Shown here piece by piece: positions 51,423-60,812 of a DNA stretch of 64,000 nucleotides. Position 1 is the stretch's first letter; every line of letters starts with the position of its first letter. The notes beneath the pieces are model-generated. The model was not told the DNA's origin and ran no database searches. It saw nothing but the letters and a program-made list of their open reading frames with translations. The DNA comes from Streptomyces sp. GQFP. Its GTDB lineage: Bacteria > Actinomycetota > Actinomycetes > Streptomycetales > Streptomycetaceae. The position numbers and the translations under genes were made by a program. The stretch covers positions 5,394,001-5,458,000 of the forward strand of contig NZ_CP089312.1 of NCBI RefSeq assembly GCF_021545335.1, in the 5' to 3' direction.

Positions 51423-53411
51423 TCACCGGCACATGAACTTGGACTCCGCCCAGTCCGCGAGCGCCACCGAGTCGAGCGCCGAGTGGGGCTCCACGACCAG
51501 GCGGATCGTCTTGCGCCCGGTGAGGTCGACATGGACGGGCACGGCCTTCTGGCCGCCCTGGATCAGCTCGGACCGCCACATCCGCTCCCCGTCGGCGAAG
51601 ACCGAGAAGCGGACCTGGCCGAGGCCCAGCGTCATGTCGTCGACACCGACCAGGGCGTCGTACGAGGCACAGTCGCGGTTGAGATCGATGGTGACCGAGG
51701 ACTCCCCGTGGACGGTCACCCCGTGCTCGTACTGCTTGTCCGCGATCGACACCCCCCACCGCTGCCACACCCAACTGCTCTCGCCGAGCCGCATCTCGGG
51801 CTTGGTGCCGTCCCCGAAGACGCCGTACTCCAGCTCGTTCCACTGGTAGTCCGCCGGGGCGGGCGGTGGCGGGGGAGCGGGCGGCGTCGGGGTGGGAGTG
51901 GGCGTGGGAGTCGGTGTCGGGCTGGGCGTCGGAGTCTGTGTGGGTGTGGGTGTGGGACTCGGAGTGGGCGTCGGGGACGGAGTCGGTGTGGGGGTCGGGG
52001 TGGGCTTGGGCGCCGCGGCCGGTACCAGGGCCGGGGGCGCGGGATCGGGCGTCGTGGGGGTAGGACTCGGGCTCGGTGTCGGTGTCGGCGCCTCCGGCGG
52101 GACCGCCGGCACGGACGGGGACGAGGACGGCTGGGCGACCGACTTCTTGGGAACCTCGTCGCCGGCCAGCGCGAACACCACCGCCGCGATCCCCACGGCG
52201 ACGACCCCCGCCACGATCCCCGCCTTCACCGGCGCGCCCAGCCCTTCCGAGGCCGCCGCGCCACCACCGGTCCCGCCGGACGACGAACCGCTCGCCGCGG
52301 CCGCCGCGCCGCCGACGCCCACCGCACCCGCTCCGGCGCCCCCGGCGACCAGCGCGGCCACCTTGGCGTACCCGGCGGCGCCGAACCAGCCGATGACCGC
52401 GATCGGTACGACGGCGGGGATGCCGCTCGCGACCTCCTTGATCTGGCCCGCGGCCAGCCGGCACTTGGCGCACTCCTCCAGGTGCTTGCGCAGCCCCCGT
52501 TCGGCACGGGTGCGCAGGCCCCCGCGCGCGTAGGCGCCGAGCCGGTCGGCGTAGCGGGAGCACTCCTCGTCGGTGGCGAGGGTGGCGCTGACATGGGCCT
52601 GGAGGTAGGCCTGCTTGAGCCCTTCGCGGGCCCGGCTGGCGAGCACGCGCGTGCCGTTGGCGTCCAGCCCGAAGAGGGTGGCGACCTCGCTCGGCGACTC
52701 GTCCTCGACCTCGGTGTGCCACAGCACGGCCTGCCACCGCTCGGGCAGCGACCGGAACGCCTGCATGGCCATGGACTGCTCGGCCTCGTGCATCGCGCGG
52801 ACGTCCGCGCCCAGGTCCAGCCCCGCTCCGAAGGAGCCAATGGACGCAGTGTTGTCGGACATCGTGGACAGCTCGGAGCCGCGCGAGGCCTGCGCCGCGA
52901 ACACCGCGAAGTCGTCGACCAGTTGCTCGCGCTTCGCCGACGTCGTCCAGTTCGCGGCGACCCGGCGGACGCTGGTGAGCAGATAGGCGCGTACGGCGTA
53001 CTCGGGCCCCGAGCCGCCGCGCACCGCCTGGAGCATGCGGGCGAAGACCTCGGCGGTGAGGTCGTCGGCGGTGTGGCCGTCGCGGCAGCAGGTGCGCGCG
53101 TACCGGCGTACGGCGTCGGCGTGACGCCGGTACAGCTCCTCGTACGCCGTGTCGTCGCCCGAGCGCATCCGCCCGATCAGGTCGGTGTCGGACGGCGGCA
53201 GTTCGATGGGCGGCGGCAGCACACTGTCCGCGCGGGGCGGCAGCACGCTGCCCTCGCGCTGCGCGGGGACGCTGTTCTCCGTCGGGTCGTCCAGGTACTC
53301 CGGGTACCCGGAGGCGGGTCCGCCCTGGCTCGGCACCTGGTGCGAGGTCAGCTCGCCGCCGGTCTCCGGGTCACCGTCACCGAATGACTCGTCCCGCCCG
53401 TCAACGCTCAT
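51423..53411 (-). CDS. sigma factor fused to zinc-finger, membrane and NPCBM-like domains
   Basis: 662 residues from the ATG at 53411. Order: Pro/Gly-rich head; sigma-70 region 2 (AYEELYRRHADAVRRYARTC, DDLTAEVFARMLQAVRGG); region 4 (LPERWQAVLWHTEVEDESPS, GTRVLASRAREGLKQAYL); a zinc-finger anti-sigma-like motif HLEECAKCR; a membrane segment (AGIVAGVVAVGIAAVVFALAG); a long PT-repeat linker; and an extracellular domain that looks like NPCBM (EYGVFGDGTKPEMRLGESSW, RMWRSELIQGG, LADWAESKFMCR). It therefore combines a sigma factor and an apparent sugar-binding sensor in one chain. Family members flank AtrA in Streptomyces. Regulated release by proteolysis is possible. Confidence 0.85.
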   Translation of the reverse strand: MSVDGRDESFGDGDPETGGELTSHQVPSQGGPASGYPEYLDDPTENSVPAQREGSVLPPRADSVLPPPIELPPSDTDLIGRMRSGDDTAYEELYRRHADAVRRYARTCCRDGHTADDLTAEVFARMLQAVRGGSGPEYAVRAYLLTSVRRVAANWTTSAKREQLVDDFAVFAAQASRGSELSTMSDNTASIGSFGAGLDLGADVRAMHEAEQSMAMQAFRSLPERWQAVLWHTEVEDESPSEVATLFGLDANGTRVLASRAREGLKQAYLQAHVSATLATDEECSRYADRLGAYARGGLRTRAERGLRKHLEECAKCRLAAGQIKEVASGIPAVVPIAVIGWFGAAGYAKVAALVAGGAGAGAVGVGGAAAAASGSSSGGTGGGAAASEGLGAPVKAGIVAGVVAVGIAAVVFALAGDEVPKKSVAQPSSSPSVPAVPPEAPTPTPSPSPTPTTPDPAPPALVPAAAPKPTPTPTPTPSPTPTPSPTPTPTQTPTPSPTPTPTPTPTPTPPAPPPPPAPADYQWNELEYGVFGDGTKPEMRLGESSWVWQRWGVSIADKQYEHGVTVHGESSVTIDLNRDCASYDALVGVDDMTLGLGQVRFSVFADGERMWRSELIQGGQKAVPVHVDLTGRKTIRLVVEPHSALDSVALADWAESKFMCR

Positions 53412-53598
53412 CGCGGAAAGCCCCCGCCGCCTGCACAGCTGCCTGTGCATCGAGTCCCGAACACCGGGCCAGAGTGCCATATTGGCTTTTGTTCAGGACC
53501 CCCTGGGACGGACCAACCACTCGTCCGTGGGGACTTCCCGCAATGAGGTACTAGCGTTCACCCGAACGGGAGCCGCTCGGCCGACACATGCCTGGACG

Positions 53599-54390
53599 TC
53601 ACAGGGGCCGCGACCGCAACCCCTCCAGCAGGATGTCCAGCAGCCGCGAAGAGGCCGCCGCCTGCTGCGCGGCGTCCGGCAGCGAGGGCGCGGCCGTCGC
53701 GATCACCAGCAGTACGTCCGACACCGACACGTCCGGCCGCAGCTCGCCCGCCTCGCGCGCCCGCTCCACGAGCCGGCCCACCACGTCGAGCAGCGCCGTC
53801 GCACCCGCGTCGTCCGCCAGAGCGGCAGCCGCGGCGTCCTCGGACACCAGCCGCAGCTCCCCGGAACCGGAACCCATGTGCTGGGACCGCTGCTGCGGCA
53901 CCCGAGCCTCGTCGAAGCCGATGTCACCGGAGCCGGAGCCGGATCCGTCGTCGTCCGCGACGCCCACCCGCAGTATCTGCGGCGGCAGCAGCCGCCCGGC
54001 GCCGGAGGCCACCGACGTCCGCAGGAAGCGCGACAGCGCCGACCACGGCTCGTCCTCCTGCCCGAGCGCCGCACGGGCCTGGTCGGTCAGCCGAGAGGTC
54101 TCCTCCTCGGCTATCCGCCGGACCAGGACGTCCTTGCTCGGGAACCGCCGGTACACCGTGCCGACACCCACGCGCGCGCGCCGCGCCACGTCCTCCATCG
54201 GCGCGCCGTATCCCAGCTCGCCGAAGACCTCACGTGCCGCGCGCAGCACGTGCTCCAGATTGCGCTGTGCGTCCACGCGCAGCGGCGCCGAACGCGATCC
54301 CTCACCGCGTCCGTTGCCCGCCGCCGCGCTGATCGGTCCGCCTGGTGCGATGGCGGACGCGGTCGTCCAACGAGAATCCTGAATGTGCAT
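53599..54390 (-). CDS. atrA: TetR-family regulator AtrA
   Basis: 263 residues from the ATG at 54390 (MHIQDS). The HTH is at about residues 40-85 (LEHVLRAAREVFGELGYGAP, MEDVARRARVGVGTVYRRFP). The ligand domain carries a variable Gly/Ser/Asp-rich insert and ends LLDILLEGLRSRP. From memory, the N-terminal and HTH sequences and the position next to a type II NADH dehydrogenase match AtrA, which activates actII-ORF4, the streptomycin regulator strR and other genes. The 380-bp gap to the dehydrogenase gene should hold its promoter. The extra upstream codons in the open frame (to 54510) are not needed. Confidence 0.85.
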   Translation of the reverse strand: MHIQDSRWTTASAIAPGGPISAAAGNGRGEGSRSAPLRVDAQRNLEHVLRAAREVFGELGYGAPMEDVARRARVGVGTVYRRFPSKDVLVRRIAEEETSRLTDQARAALGQEDEPWSALSRFLRTSVASGAGRLLPPQILRVGVADDDGSGSGSGDIGFDEARVPQQRSQHMGSGSGELRLVSEDAAAAALADDAGATALLDVVGRLVERAREAGELRPDVSVSDVLLVIATAAPSLPDAAQQAAASSRLLDILLEGLRSRPL

Positions 54391-54770
54391 ATTGTTCCCC
54401 CGGTAATGACGTCTCCCCCCGGAGACTCCCCGCCATTGGCAGCCGGAGCGTGCGGAACAAGCACTGAACCACGGGCCCGCCCGTCGCAGAACGGGCCCGA
54501 AAGAGCGCATCCCCCTACACCCCGTCGACCTACGAACATAGTTGAGCGAGGGTCAATTCAGAAGGGGCACGTTCCGCACGGGGTGGCGCCCGATCGGAGT
54601 ACGGGTCGGATACGTCCCGGTTGCGCCCCTTCCTGCCACCCGGCTCACACTCGCTGACCTGCGGTCCTGCCCCGCACGCCGGCGATTCGGGCAAGGTTGC
54701 GATCGACTGCCCGCCGGTCACACAAATTGTCGGGCCTGTGGACAAACGCCAGCGCTGGGTGCGTCATGGG

Positions 54771-56162
54771 ATGGTGAAGGAACGTGCGCGCATTCTCGTT
54801 GTCGGCGGCGGCTACGTCGGGATGTACACGGCCCTGCGCCTCCAGCGGAAGCTCCAGCAGGAGCTGAAACGGGGCCAGGTCGACATCACCGTCGTCACGC
54901 CAGACCCGTACATGACCTATCAGCCGTTCCTCCCGGAGGCGGCCGCGGGCTCCATCTCACCGCGCCATGTCGTCGTACCGCTGCGCCGGGTGCTCGACCG
55001 GTGCCGGATCGTCGTCGGCGAGGTCACCGCGATCGACCACGCCAAACGCACCGCGACCGTGACCACCCTCGCCACCACGGAAGAGGGAACGGGCGCCGAG
55101 CAATTGACGTACGACGAACTCGTCCTCGCGCCCGGCTCGGTCTCCCGCACCCTGCCGATCCCCGGCCTCGCCGAACACGCCATCGGCTTCAAGACGGTCG
55201 AGGAGGCCATCGGCCTGCGCAACCACGTCATCGAACAGATGGACATCGCCTCCTCCACCCGCGACCTCGCGATCCGCGACGCGGCCCTGACCTTCGTCTT
55301 CGTCGGCGGTGGCTACGCCGGCGTCGAGGCGCTCGGCGAGCTGGAGGACATGGCCCGCTACGCCGCCCGCTACTACCACAACGTCCAGCCCGAGGACATG
55401 AAGTGGATCCTCGTCGAGGCATCGGGCCGCATCCTGCCCGAGGTCGGCGAGGAGATGGGCAAGTACACCGTCACCCAGCTGCGCCGCCGCAACATCGACG
55501 TACGCCTGGAGACCCGCCTCGACTCCTGCGCGGACCGGACCGCCGTCCTCAGCGACGGCGCCCGCTTCCCCACCCGTACGGTCGTGTGGACAGCCGGCGT
55601 CAAACCCCACCCGCTCCTCGCCGCCACCGACCTCCCCCTGAACGAGCGCGGACGCCTGAAGTGCACCGCCGAGCTGAGCATCGAGGGCACCACGCACGCG
55701 TGGGCCGCGGGAGACGCGGCCGCCGTCCCCGACGTCACCGCCACGGAACCCGGCAAGGAGACGGCCCCCAACGCCCAGCACGCGGTGCGCCAGGCCAAGG
55801 TCCTCGGCGACAACATCGCCCACTCCCTGCGGGGCGAACCGCTCGAAACGTACTCCCACAAGTACGTCGGTTCAGTAGCCTCCCTGGGACTCCACAAGGG
55901 CGTGGCACACGTCTACGGGCGCAAGCTGAAGGGCTACCCTGCCTGGTTCATGCACCGCGTCTACCACCTGAGCAGGGTCCCCACCTTCAACCGCAAGGCC
56001 CGGGTACTCGCCGAATGGACCCTGTCGGGGCTCTTCAAGAGGGAGATCGTCTCCCTCGGTTCGCTCGAACATCCCCGCGCGGAGTTCGAACTCGCGGCCG
56101 GTGGGAAGTCTTCTCAGAACCCGAACCAGAACCCGAACCAGGACCCGAAGGGGTCGTCCTGA
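54771..56162 (+). CDS. ndh: type II NADH dehydrogenase
   Basis: 463 residues from the ATG at 54771 (MVKERARILVVGGGYVGMYT); an open frame reaching back to 54621 lacks coding character. It passes electrons from NADH to menaquinone without pumping protons. First FAD site ILVVGGGYVGMY; NAD site FVFVGGGYAGVEALGE; FAD-binding AGDAAAVPD; quinone-side C-terminal amphipathic helix (AWFMHRVYHLSRVPTFNRKA). The tail repeats NPNQ (QNPNQNPNQDPKGSS), encoded by a 12-bp tandem repeat that may vary between strains. Divergent from atrA. Confidence 0.9.
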   Translation: MVKERARILVVGGGYVGMYTALRLQRKLQQELKRGQVDITVVTPDPYMTYQPFLPEAAAGSISPRHVVVPLRRVLDRCRIVVGEVTAIDHAKRTATVTTLATTEEGTGAEQLTYDELVLAPGSVSRTLPIPGLAEHAIGFKTVEEAIGLRNHVIEQMDIASSTRDLAIRDAALTFVFVGGGYAGVEALGELEDMARYAARYYHNVQPEDMKWILVEASGRILPEVGEEMGKYTVTQLRRRNIDVRLETRLDSCADRTAVLSDGARFPTRTVVWTAGVKPHPLLAATDLPLNERGRLKCTAELSIEGTTHAWAAGDAAAVPDVTATEPGKETAPNAQHAVRQAKVLGDNIAHSLRGEPLETYSHKYVGSVASLGLHKGVAHVYGRKLKGYPAWFMHRVYHLSRVPTFNRKARVLAEWTLSGLFKREIVSLGSLEHPRAEFELAAGGKSSQNPNQNPNQDPKGSS

Positions 56163-56390
56163 CCGGATCCAGGAACTCCACGGACCCGGCCGGCGTCTGA
56201 AGGATGTCGGCCCGGGTCGGCCCCACTGCCAGACTGGCTCCACACCTCGCCGCACATCCCGTCTCGCCCCTTCTCCACCCTCCTTCTCTCCACGAGGCTT
56301 TCCGTAAGTGCTGTATCTCCCGGGGGACGCCCCCCGTACCTCCGGCCGACCCGCTGCCGGCCTGTGCCGACGAACCCGAGGCAAGGATTC

Positions 56391-58064
56391 GTGAACTTCA
56401 CGCGCTGGAGCGCCCGCCTTCCCGGAACGCAGCGCCGCGCCGCAGCGCGGACCGATCACACGATCACTCCGGACCGGCTGCCGGACCGGCTCGGCGAGGG
56501 CTCCGGCTCCGTCCCCGCCGCCCGCGCCGAGCAGCTCACCGACGAGGCGCCCTGCCTCCCCGCCGTCGACGACCTGCCCACGCGCGAGGTCCTCGACCGC
56601 ATCCCGGCCCTGGTGGCCCTGGTCCACGGCCCCGACCACCGCGTCGCGTACGTCAACGACGCCTACGTGGCGGCCTTCGGCGTACGCCCCGAGGGCGCCC
56701 CCGCGCGCGAGGCGGCCCCCGAACTCGACGAACTGGGCCTGCTGCCCCTCCTGGACCAGGTCCTGCGCAGCTCCAAGCCCCGCACGGTCAAGTCCCGCAA
56801 GGCCCACAGCGGGCGCTCGTACACGATCACGTGCACCCCGGTCGACGTGACGGCCACTCCCGAAGGGAGTGGCGGCGTCCTCATCTTCGCCGCCGACGTC
56901 ACCGACCACGCCGAGGCCGCCGAACGCCTGCGCGCCAGCGAACGCAGCCAACGCCAGACCGCGGTGACCCTCCAGCGCTCCCTCCTCCCCCAGGAACTGG
57001 AGGAACCGGACGACCTCCGCGTCGCCGCCGTCTACCAGCCCGGCGGCACGGAGGCAGCGGTGGGCGGCGACTGGTACGACGTCATCACCCTCGGCGGCGG
57101 CCGCACCGCCCTCGTCATCGGCGACGTCATGGGCCGAGGCGTCCGCGCGGCAGCGATCATGGGCCAGCTCCGTACGGCGGTCCGCGCGTACGCCCGCCTG
57201 GACCTCCCCCCGCACGAGGTCCTCCAGCTCCTCGACGGCCTCGCCACGGAGATCGACGCCAACCAGATCGCCACCTGCGCGTACGCCGTCCACGACCCGA
57301 ACGAGGGCAAGCTGGTGTACGCCTCCGCGGGCCACCTCCCGATCCTGGTCCGCGACGAGAGCGGCGCCGTCCAGCGCGCCGACGAGCCCACGGGCCCGCC
57401 CCTGGGCACCGGCGGCTGGATGCACGCCTCGGGCTCGATCCCACTCACCCCCGGCTCCACGGCGGTGCTCTACACCGACGGCCTGGTGGAACGCCGTAAC
57501 GAGGACCTGGACGAGGGCATCGCCGCCCTGGAGCGTGCCCTGTCGGGCGCGACGGGCAGCCCCCAGGTCGTCTGCGACCGCCTGGTCCGCTCGGCGGGCG
57601 TCACCGCGGACCACGACGACGACGTGGCCGTCCTGGTCCTCCAGCACCCGGCCCGCACCGGCCCCGACAGTGACCTGTTCCGCAACGCGGCCCTGGAACT
57701 CCTCGGCGGCATCGAAGCGGCCCCACGCGCGCGTGCGTTCGCCTCCGGCGTCCTGACGAGCTGGCGCTTCCCGACGGAGTTGCACGACGTGGGCGTCCTG
57801 GCGGCCAGCGAACTGGTCGCGAACTCCCTCCAGCACGGCACACCCCCGATGCGCCTGCGCCTGCGCCGCACCGACCGCCGCCTCATCGTCGAGGTCACGG
57901 ACGGCGACGACCACCTCCCCCTGCGCCGCACGGCGGAACCCGGCGACGAATCGGGCCGGGGCATCGCCATCGTCGCGACGATCGCCACGAGCTGGGGCTC
58001 ACGCCGGACACCGGGTGGCGGGAAGGCGGTGTGGTGCGAGTTCGTGCTGCCGGGGAGCAAGTAG
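56391..58064 (+). CDS. PAS-PP2C-HATPase regulatory phosphatase
   Basis: 557 residues from the GTG at 56391 with AAGGA upstream. A PAS domain at about 60-165 (IPALVALVHGPDHRVAYVND, GGVLIFAADVTDHAEA) is followed by a SpoIIE/PP2C domain with metal residues in AVGGDWYDVI, LVIGDVMGRGVRA, TAVLYTDGLVE and DHDDDVAVLVL. The C-terminus is an anti-sigma-type ATPase (LAASELVANSLQHG, SGRGIAIVATIA). It probably dephosphorylates an anti-anti-sigma factor and may also act as the kinase. It lies 230 bp after ndh. Confidence 0.9.
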   Translation: MNFTRWSARLPGTQRRAAARTDHTITPDRLPDRLGEGSGSVPAARAEQLTDEAPCLPAVDDLPTREVLDRIPALVALVHGPDHRVAYVNDAYVAAFGVRPEGAPAREAAPELDELGLLPLLDQVLRSSKPRTVKSRKAHSGRSYTITCTPVDVTATPEGSGGVLIFAADVTDHAEAAERLRASERSQRQTAVTLQRSLLPQELEEPDDLRVAAVYQPGGTEAAVGGDWYDVITLGGGRTALVIGDVMGRGVRAAAIMGQLRTAVRAYARLDLPPHEVLQLLDGLATEIDANQIATCAYAVHDPNEGKLVYASAGHLPILVRDESGAVQRADEPTGPPLGTGGWMHASGSIPLTPGSTAVLYTDGLVERRNEDLDEGIAALERALSGATGSPQVVCDRLVRSAGVTADHDDDVAVLVLQHPARTGPDSDLFRNAALELLGGIEAAPRARAFASGVLTSWRFPTELHDVGVLAASELVANSLQHGTPPMRLRLRRTDRRLIVEVTDGDDHLPLRRTAEPGDESGRGIAIVATIATSWGSRRTPGGGKAVWCEFVLPGSK

Positions 58065-58093
58065 GCCGTAGGGAGGGCCCGCGCGTCCCCTAG

Positions 58094-59069
58094 ACGAGTC
58101 ATTCCGAATGTTGACGGTGCGTCCGGGAACGCAGACGGGGCGTCCAAGATCGTTGTGTGACGAACAACCTGGACGCCCTGCTGACCGCACTGTACGTGAA
58201 GATCGATGACGAGATCGGGGGTTCCCGGTGGCTTGGCCGGCCGCCGCGGCTGACGGATTCCGAGCTTGTCTGCCTGGCTGTCGCGCAGGCGCTGCTGGGC
58301 TTCACCTCGGAGTCGCGGTGGCTGCGGTTCGTGGACTCCCGCCTGGGCCAGATGTTCCCGTACGTGCCCAGGCAGCCGGGCTGGAACAAGCGGCTGCGGG
58401 CAGCGTTGCCGCTGGTCAAGAAGGTAATACGGCTGCTTGCCGTGGATACGGACTTCTGGTTCGACAACCACTGGATCGTGGACTCGACGCCGGTGGAGTG
58501 CGGCCGTTCGCGTCCGACGGTGAAGCGGTCGGACCTGGCGGGCTGGGCCGGATACGGGTACTGCGCCTCGCACTCCCGGTTCTTCTGGGGCCTGCGCCTG
58601 TTCCTGGTGTGCACTCCGGCCGGGATGCCTGTCCTGTGGGCACTGGCGAACCCGAAACTGGACGAGCGGGAGGTGCTGTCGGCGATGCTGGACCGCGAAC
58701 CGCACCTGGCAACGGACCGGCCGGGCCTGCTGGTCATCGCGGACAAGGGCTTCGCCTCCAGGGAGTTCGAGGCCGATCTGGCCTTCCGGGGCGCGCAGTT
58801 GCTGCGGCCTTCTTTCCGCCGCGAGAAGAAGCGCAGGGGCGAGTCCCTGCTGAAGTCGGTGCGGCAGCTGATCGAGTCGGTCAACGGCACCCTCAAAGGC
58901 CAGCTCGATCTGGAACAGCACGGCGGCCGGACCTTCGAGGGCGTCGCCGTCCGCGTCGCCCAGCGCATCCTCGCGATGGCCGCCGCGATCTGGCACAACC
59001 ACAAGACCGCCCAGCCGGTCCTGCGATCCCTGATCGCCTACGACCACTGATCACATCGGAATGACTCAT
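58094..59069 (+). mobile_element. IS982-family insertion sequence, about 976 bp
   Basis: Left end ACGAGTCATTCCGAATGT, right end ACATCGGAATGACTCAT; the inverted repeats A(C/T)GAGTCATTCCGA match. CTAG occurs at both flanks (58090-58093 and 59070-59073); counting one base further, CTAGA is repeated (58090-58094 and 59070-59074), so the boundary is uncertain by a base. One intact transposase. The right flank is the left end of a second IS. Confidence 0.8.
58157..59050 (+). CDS. IS982-family transposase
   Basis: 297 residues from a GTG. The opening MTNNLDALLTALYVKIDDEI is typical of actinobacterial IS982 members. DDE residues lie in WIVDSTPVECGRSR, LLVIADKGFASREFE and LIESVNGTLKGQLDLEQHGG. The length is normal and no frameshift is needed. 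It catalyses excision and strand transfer of the element. No passenger gene. Confidence 0.88.
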   Translation: MTNNLDALLTALYVKIDDEIGGSRWLGRPPRLTDSELVCLAVAQALLGFTSESRWLRFVDSRLGQMFPYVPRQPGWNKRLRAALPLVKKVIRLLAVDTDFWFDNHWIVDSTPVECGRSRPTVKRSDLAGWAGYGYCASHSRFFWGLRLFLVCTPAGMPVLWALANPKLDEREVLSAMLDREPHLATDRPGLLVIADKGFASREFEADLAFRGAQLLRPSFRREKKRRGESLLKSVRQLIESVNGTLKGQLDLEQHGGRTFEGVAVRVAQRILAMAAAIWHNHKTAQPVLRSLIAYDH

Positions 59070-59132
59070 CTAGAAGGCTGCTGAAAATCTTGTTGTGGGG
59101 CTGTCCGGCCGGAGGCCGGGCGGCTCTTTTCG

Positions 59133-60716
59133 CTATGCGGTGGCGGGGTTGAGGTGCCAGGTGGTGCCGGTTCGGGTGAGTCCGAGGTTGATCAGGCGGC
59201 GGAGGTTGAGGGCGGCGGCGCGGTGGTGGAGCCAGATGTTGTTGGCGATGATGCCGCGGTGCGGGGCGCGGCGGTTGCCGTTGGCGACGAGCCAGGCGAT
59301 GGCGCGTTCGACCGGGGGCCGCCATCTGCGGTATTCGGCCTGCCAGACCGGGTCGGCCGCCTCTCGGCGGGCGGCGGTCAGCAGTTCGTGCTGGGGATGG
59401 ATGCTGAGGGTGCGTCCGGTCTTGGAGGTGGTGCAGCGCCCGCGTAGGGGGCAGTCGGCGCAGAGGCGCTTGAACTGGGCGGTGCGGGCGCCGTCCGCTT
59501 TGGCCTGGCCGAGGTTGGCGGTGCGTCCGGCCGGGCAGGTTGCGGTGCCGGCTGCTGGGTCGATGCGGAAGTCGTCGATGGTGAAGCCGCCGGGGATCAC
59601 CTGCCGCAGCGGCGGTGGCTTGATCACGAGGGTGTGGCCCGTGGCCTGCAACTGTTCGCGCAGGTCGCCGGTCCCGTAGGCGGAGTCGCCAAGCACGGTT
59701 AATGCGCCGTCCTCCCCGTCCAGCAGATCACAGGCAACGGCCGCTTCGTGGCTGCCGGGACCATGGCCGCCGGTGAGGGCGACGGCGGTGAACAGCCCGC
59801 TCTCCGGTTCGAAGGAGACGTGTCCTTTGAAGCCGTCCTGGTGGCGGGTGCGGTTTTTGTGGATGTGCCGGGCGTCCGGATCGACGGTGGACACCGTCCG
59901 GCCGGGCATGGTGCGCTGGGCGATGCGCCAGCGCCCGTCACGTCCGTCGGAGTCCTGGGCCGGTTCGACGTCCTGCCCGGCGACCAGGGCCAGCAGGCCC
60001 ACCGCGTTCGCGGCCTTCTCGCCCAACTCCCGCTCGGGCAGGTGCCCGAGCAGGTTGAGGGCGTCGGTGACCAGAGCATCGACCAGCGCGGCGCGCGCCT
60101 GCTCGTCGTTCCAGGCGATCTTCGGTTTGCCCGGGTCGGTGTAGTCGTGCGCGCGGCAGTGCTCCGCGGCCACCTCCTGGGCTCCGGGGACCTCGCGGAT
60201 CACCCGGCGGACGGCGGAGATGATCTGGGTGACGGTGTCCTGGGTGGCCACCGCGTCATCGAGGACGGTGGAATCCAGCGCCCGCCGCTGCCTGCCCTTC
60301 AGGACGCCGGTCGCGGCCACGACGTCCTTGACCTTGGTGAAGATCCGCATCGGATCGGCCGAGTAACGCAGACGGCGCCGGAAGTACGTCAGCAGCGACG
60401 GATCGAATGCCATGTCGTACAGGCCCAGCCCGCAGGCCGCCTTCCACCGCAGGTCACACCGCAGTTCCTGGACCGTCTCGAAGTCCGACAGCCCCTGCAG
60501 GCTCTGCAGCACCACGGTCGCGGCCAGGACCTGCGGCGGCAGACTCGGCCGGCCGTTGGACGAGGGATACATGTCGGCGAACATCGACGGTGGGAACAGT
60601 GCCTCCCGGTACTCGGCCAGGAACGCGAACACGCTCCCGGCCGGGATCAACTCCCGGCAGGTCTCCCACACATCCGGCCCGGCCATCTCCCCGGCCCATT
60701 CCCCCTGCATGCCCAC
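59133..60716 (-). CDS. IS1182-family transposase
   Basis: 527 residues from the ATG at 60716. N-terminal region with SVFAFLAEYREALFPPSMFA and NGRPSLPPQVLAATVVLQSL. DDE-like residues in RRALDSTVLDDAVATQD, LTVLGDSAYGTGDLREQL and PPVERAIAWLVANGNRRA. A cysteine cluster CADCPLRGRC adds a zinc-binding finger common in the family. The length is standard and the frame intact. Confidence 0.9.
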   Translation of the reverse strand: MGMQGEWAGEMAGPDVWETCRELIPAGSVFAFLAEYREALFPPSMFADMYPSSNGRPSLPPQVLAATVVLQSLQGLSDFETVQELRCDLRWKAACGLGLYDMAFDPSLLTYFRRRLRYSADPMRIFTKVKDVVAATGVLKGRQRRALDSTVLDDAVATQDTVTQIISAVRRVIREVPGAQEVAAEHCRAHDYTDPGKPKIAWNDEQARAALVDALVTDALNLLGHLPERELGEKAANAVGLLALVAGQDVEPAQDSDGRDGRWRIAQRTMPGRTVSTVDPDARHIHKNRTRHQDGFKGHVSFEPESGLFTAVALTGGHGPGSHEAAVACDLLDGEDGALTVLGDSAYGTGDLREQLQATGHTLVIKPPPLRQVIPGGFTIDDFRIDPAAGTATCPAGRTANLGQAKADGARTAQFKRLCADCPLRGRCTTSKTGRTLSIHPQHELLTAARREAADPVWQAEYRRWRPPVERAIAWLVANGNRRAPHRGIIANNIWLHHRAAALNLRRLINLGLTRTGTTWHLNPATA

Positions 60717-60720
60717 AAGA

Positions 60721-60750
60721 CTGGACCCGGCCCTGCCGGGCCGGGTCCAG
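60721..60750 (-). terminator. 12-bp hairpin upstream of the IS1182 transposase
   Basis: CTGGACCCGGCC, six-base loop, GGCCGGGTCCAG, all paired, between the inverted repeat and the transposase start. It may block transcription entering from outside or mask the start of the transposase message, a common feature of IS elements. Confidence 0.65.
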
Positions 60751-60812
60751 AACCCGCAACATTTTCAGCAGCCTTCTAGGCGAACCCACGACCACCTGCT
60801 AGTAGCTCCTGC

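Larger units (their letters stand above)
59074..60775 (-). mobile_element. IS1182-family insertion sequence, about 1702 bp
   Basis: Inverted repeats AAGGCTGCTGAAAATCTTG at the left and CATTTTCAGCAGCCTT at the right. Both sides carry CTAG (59070-59073, 60776-60779), a palindromic target duplication seen with this family. A single transposase on the minus strand and a 12-bp hairpin in front of it. Appears complete. Confidence 0.82.

Noticed and set aside
48743..51532. 929-aa minus-strand frame opposite the SARP gene
   Set aside because: Antisense shadow with no domain.
55872..57914. 680-aa minus-strand frame
   Set aside because: Antisense to ndh and the PAS-PP2C gene.
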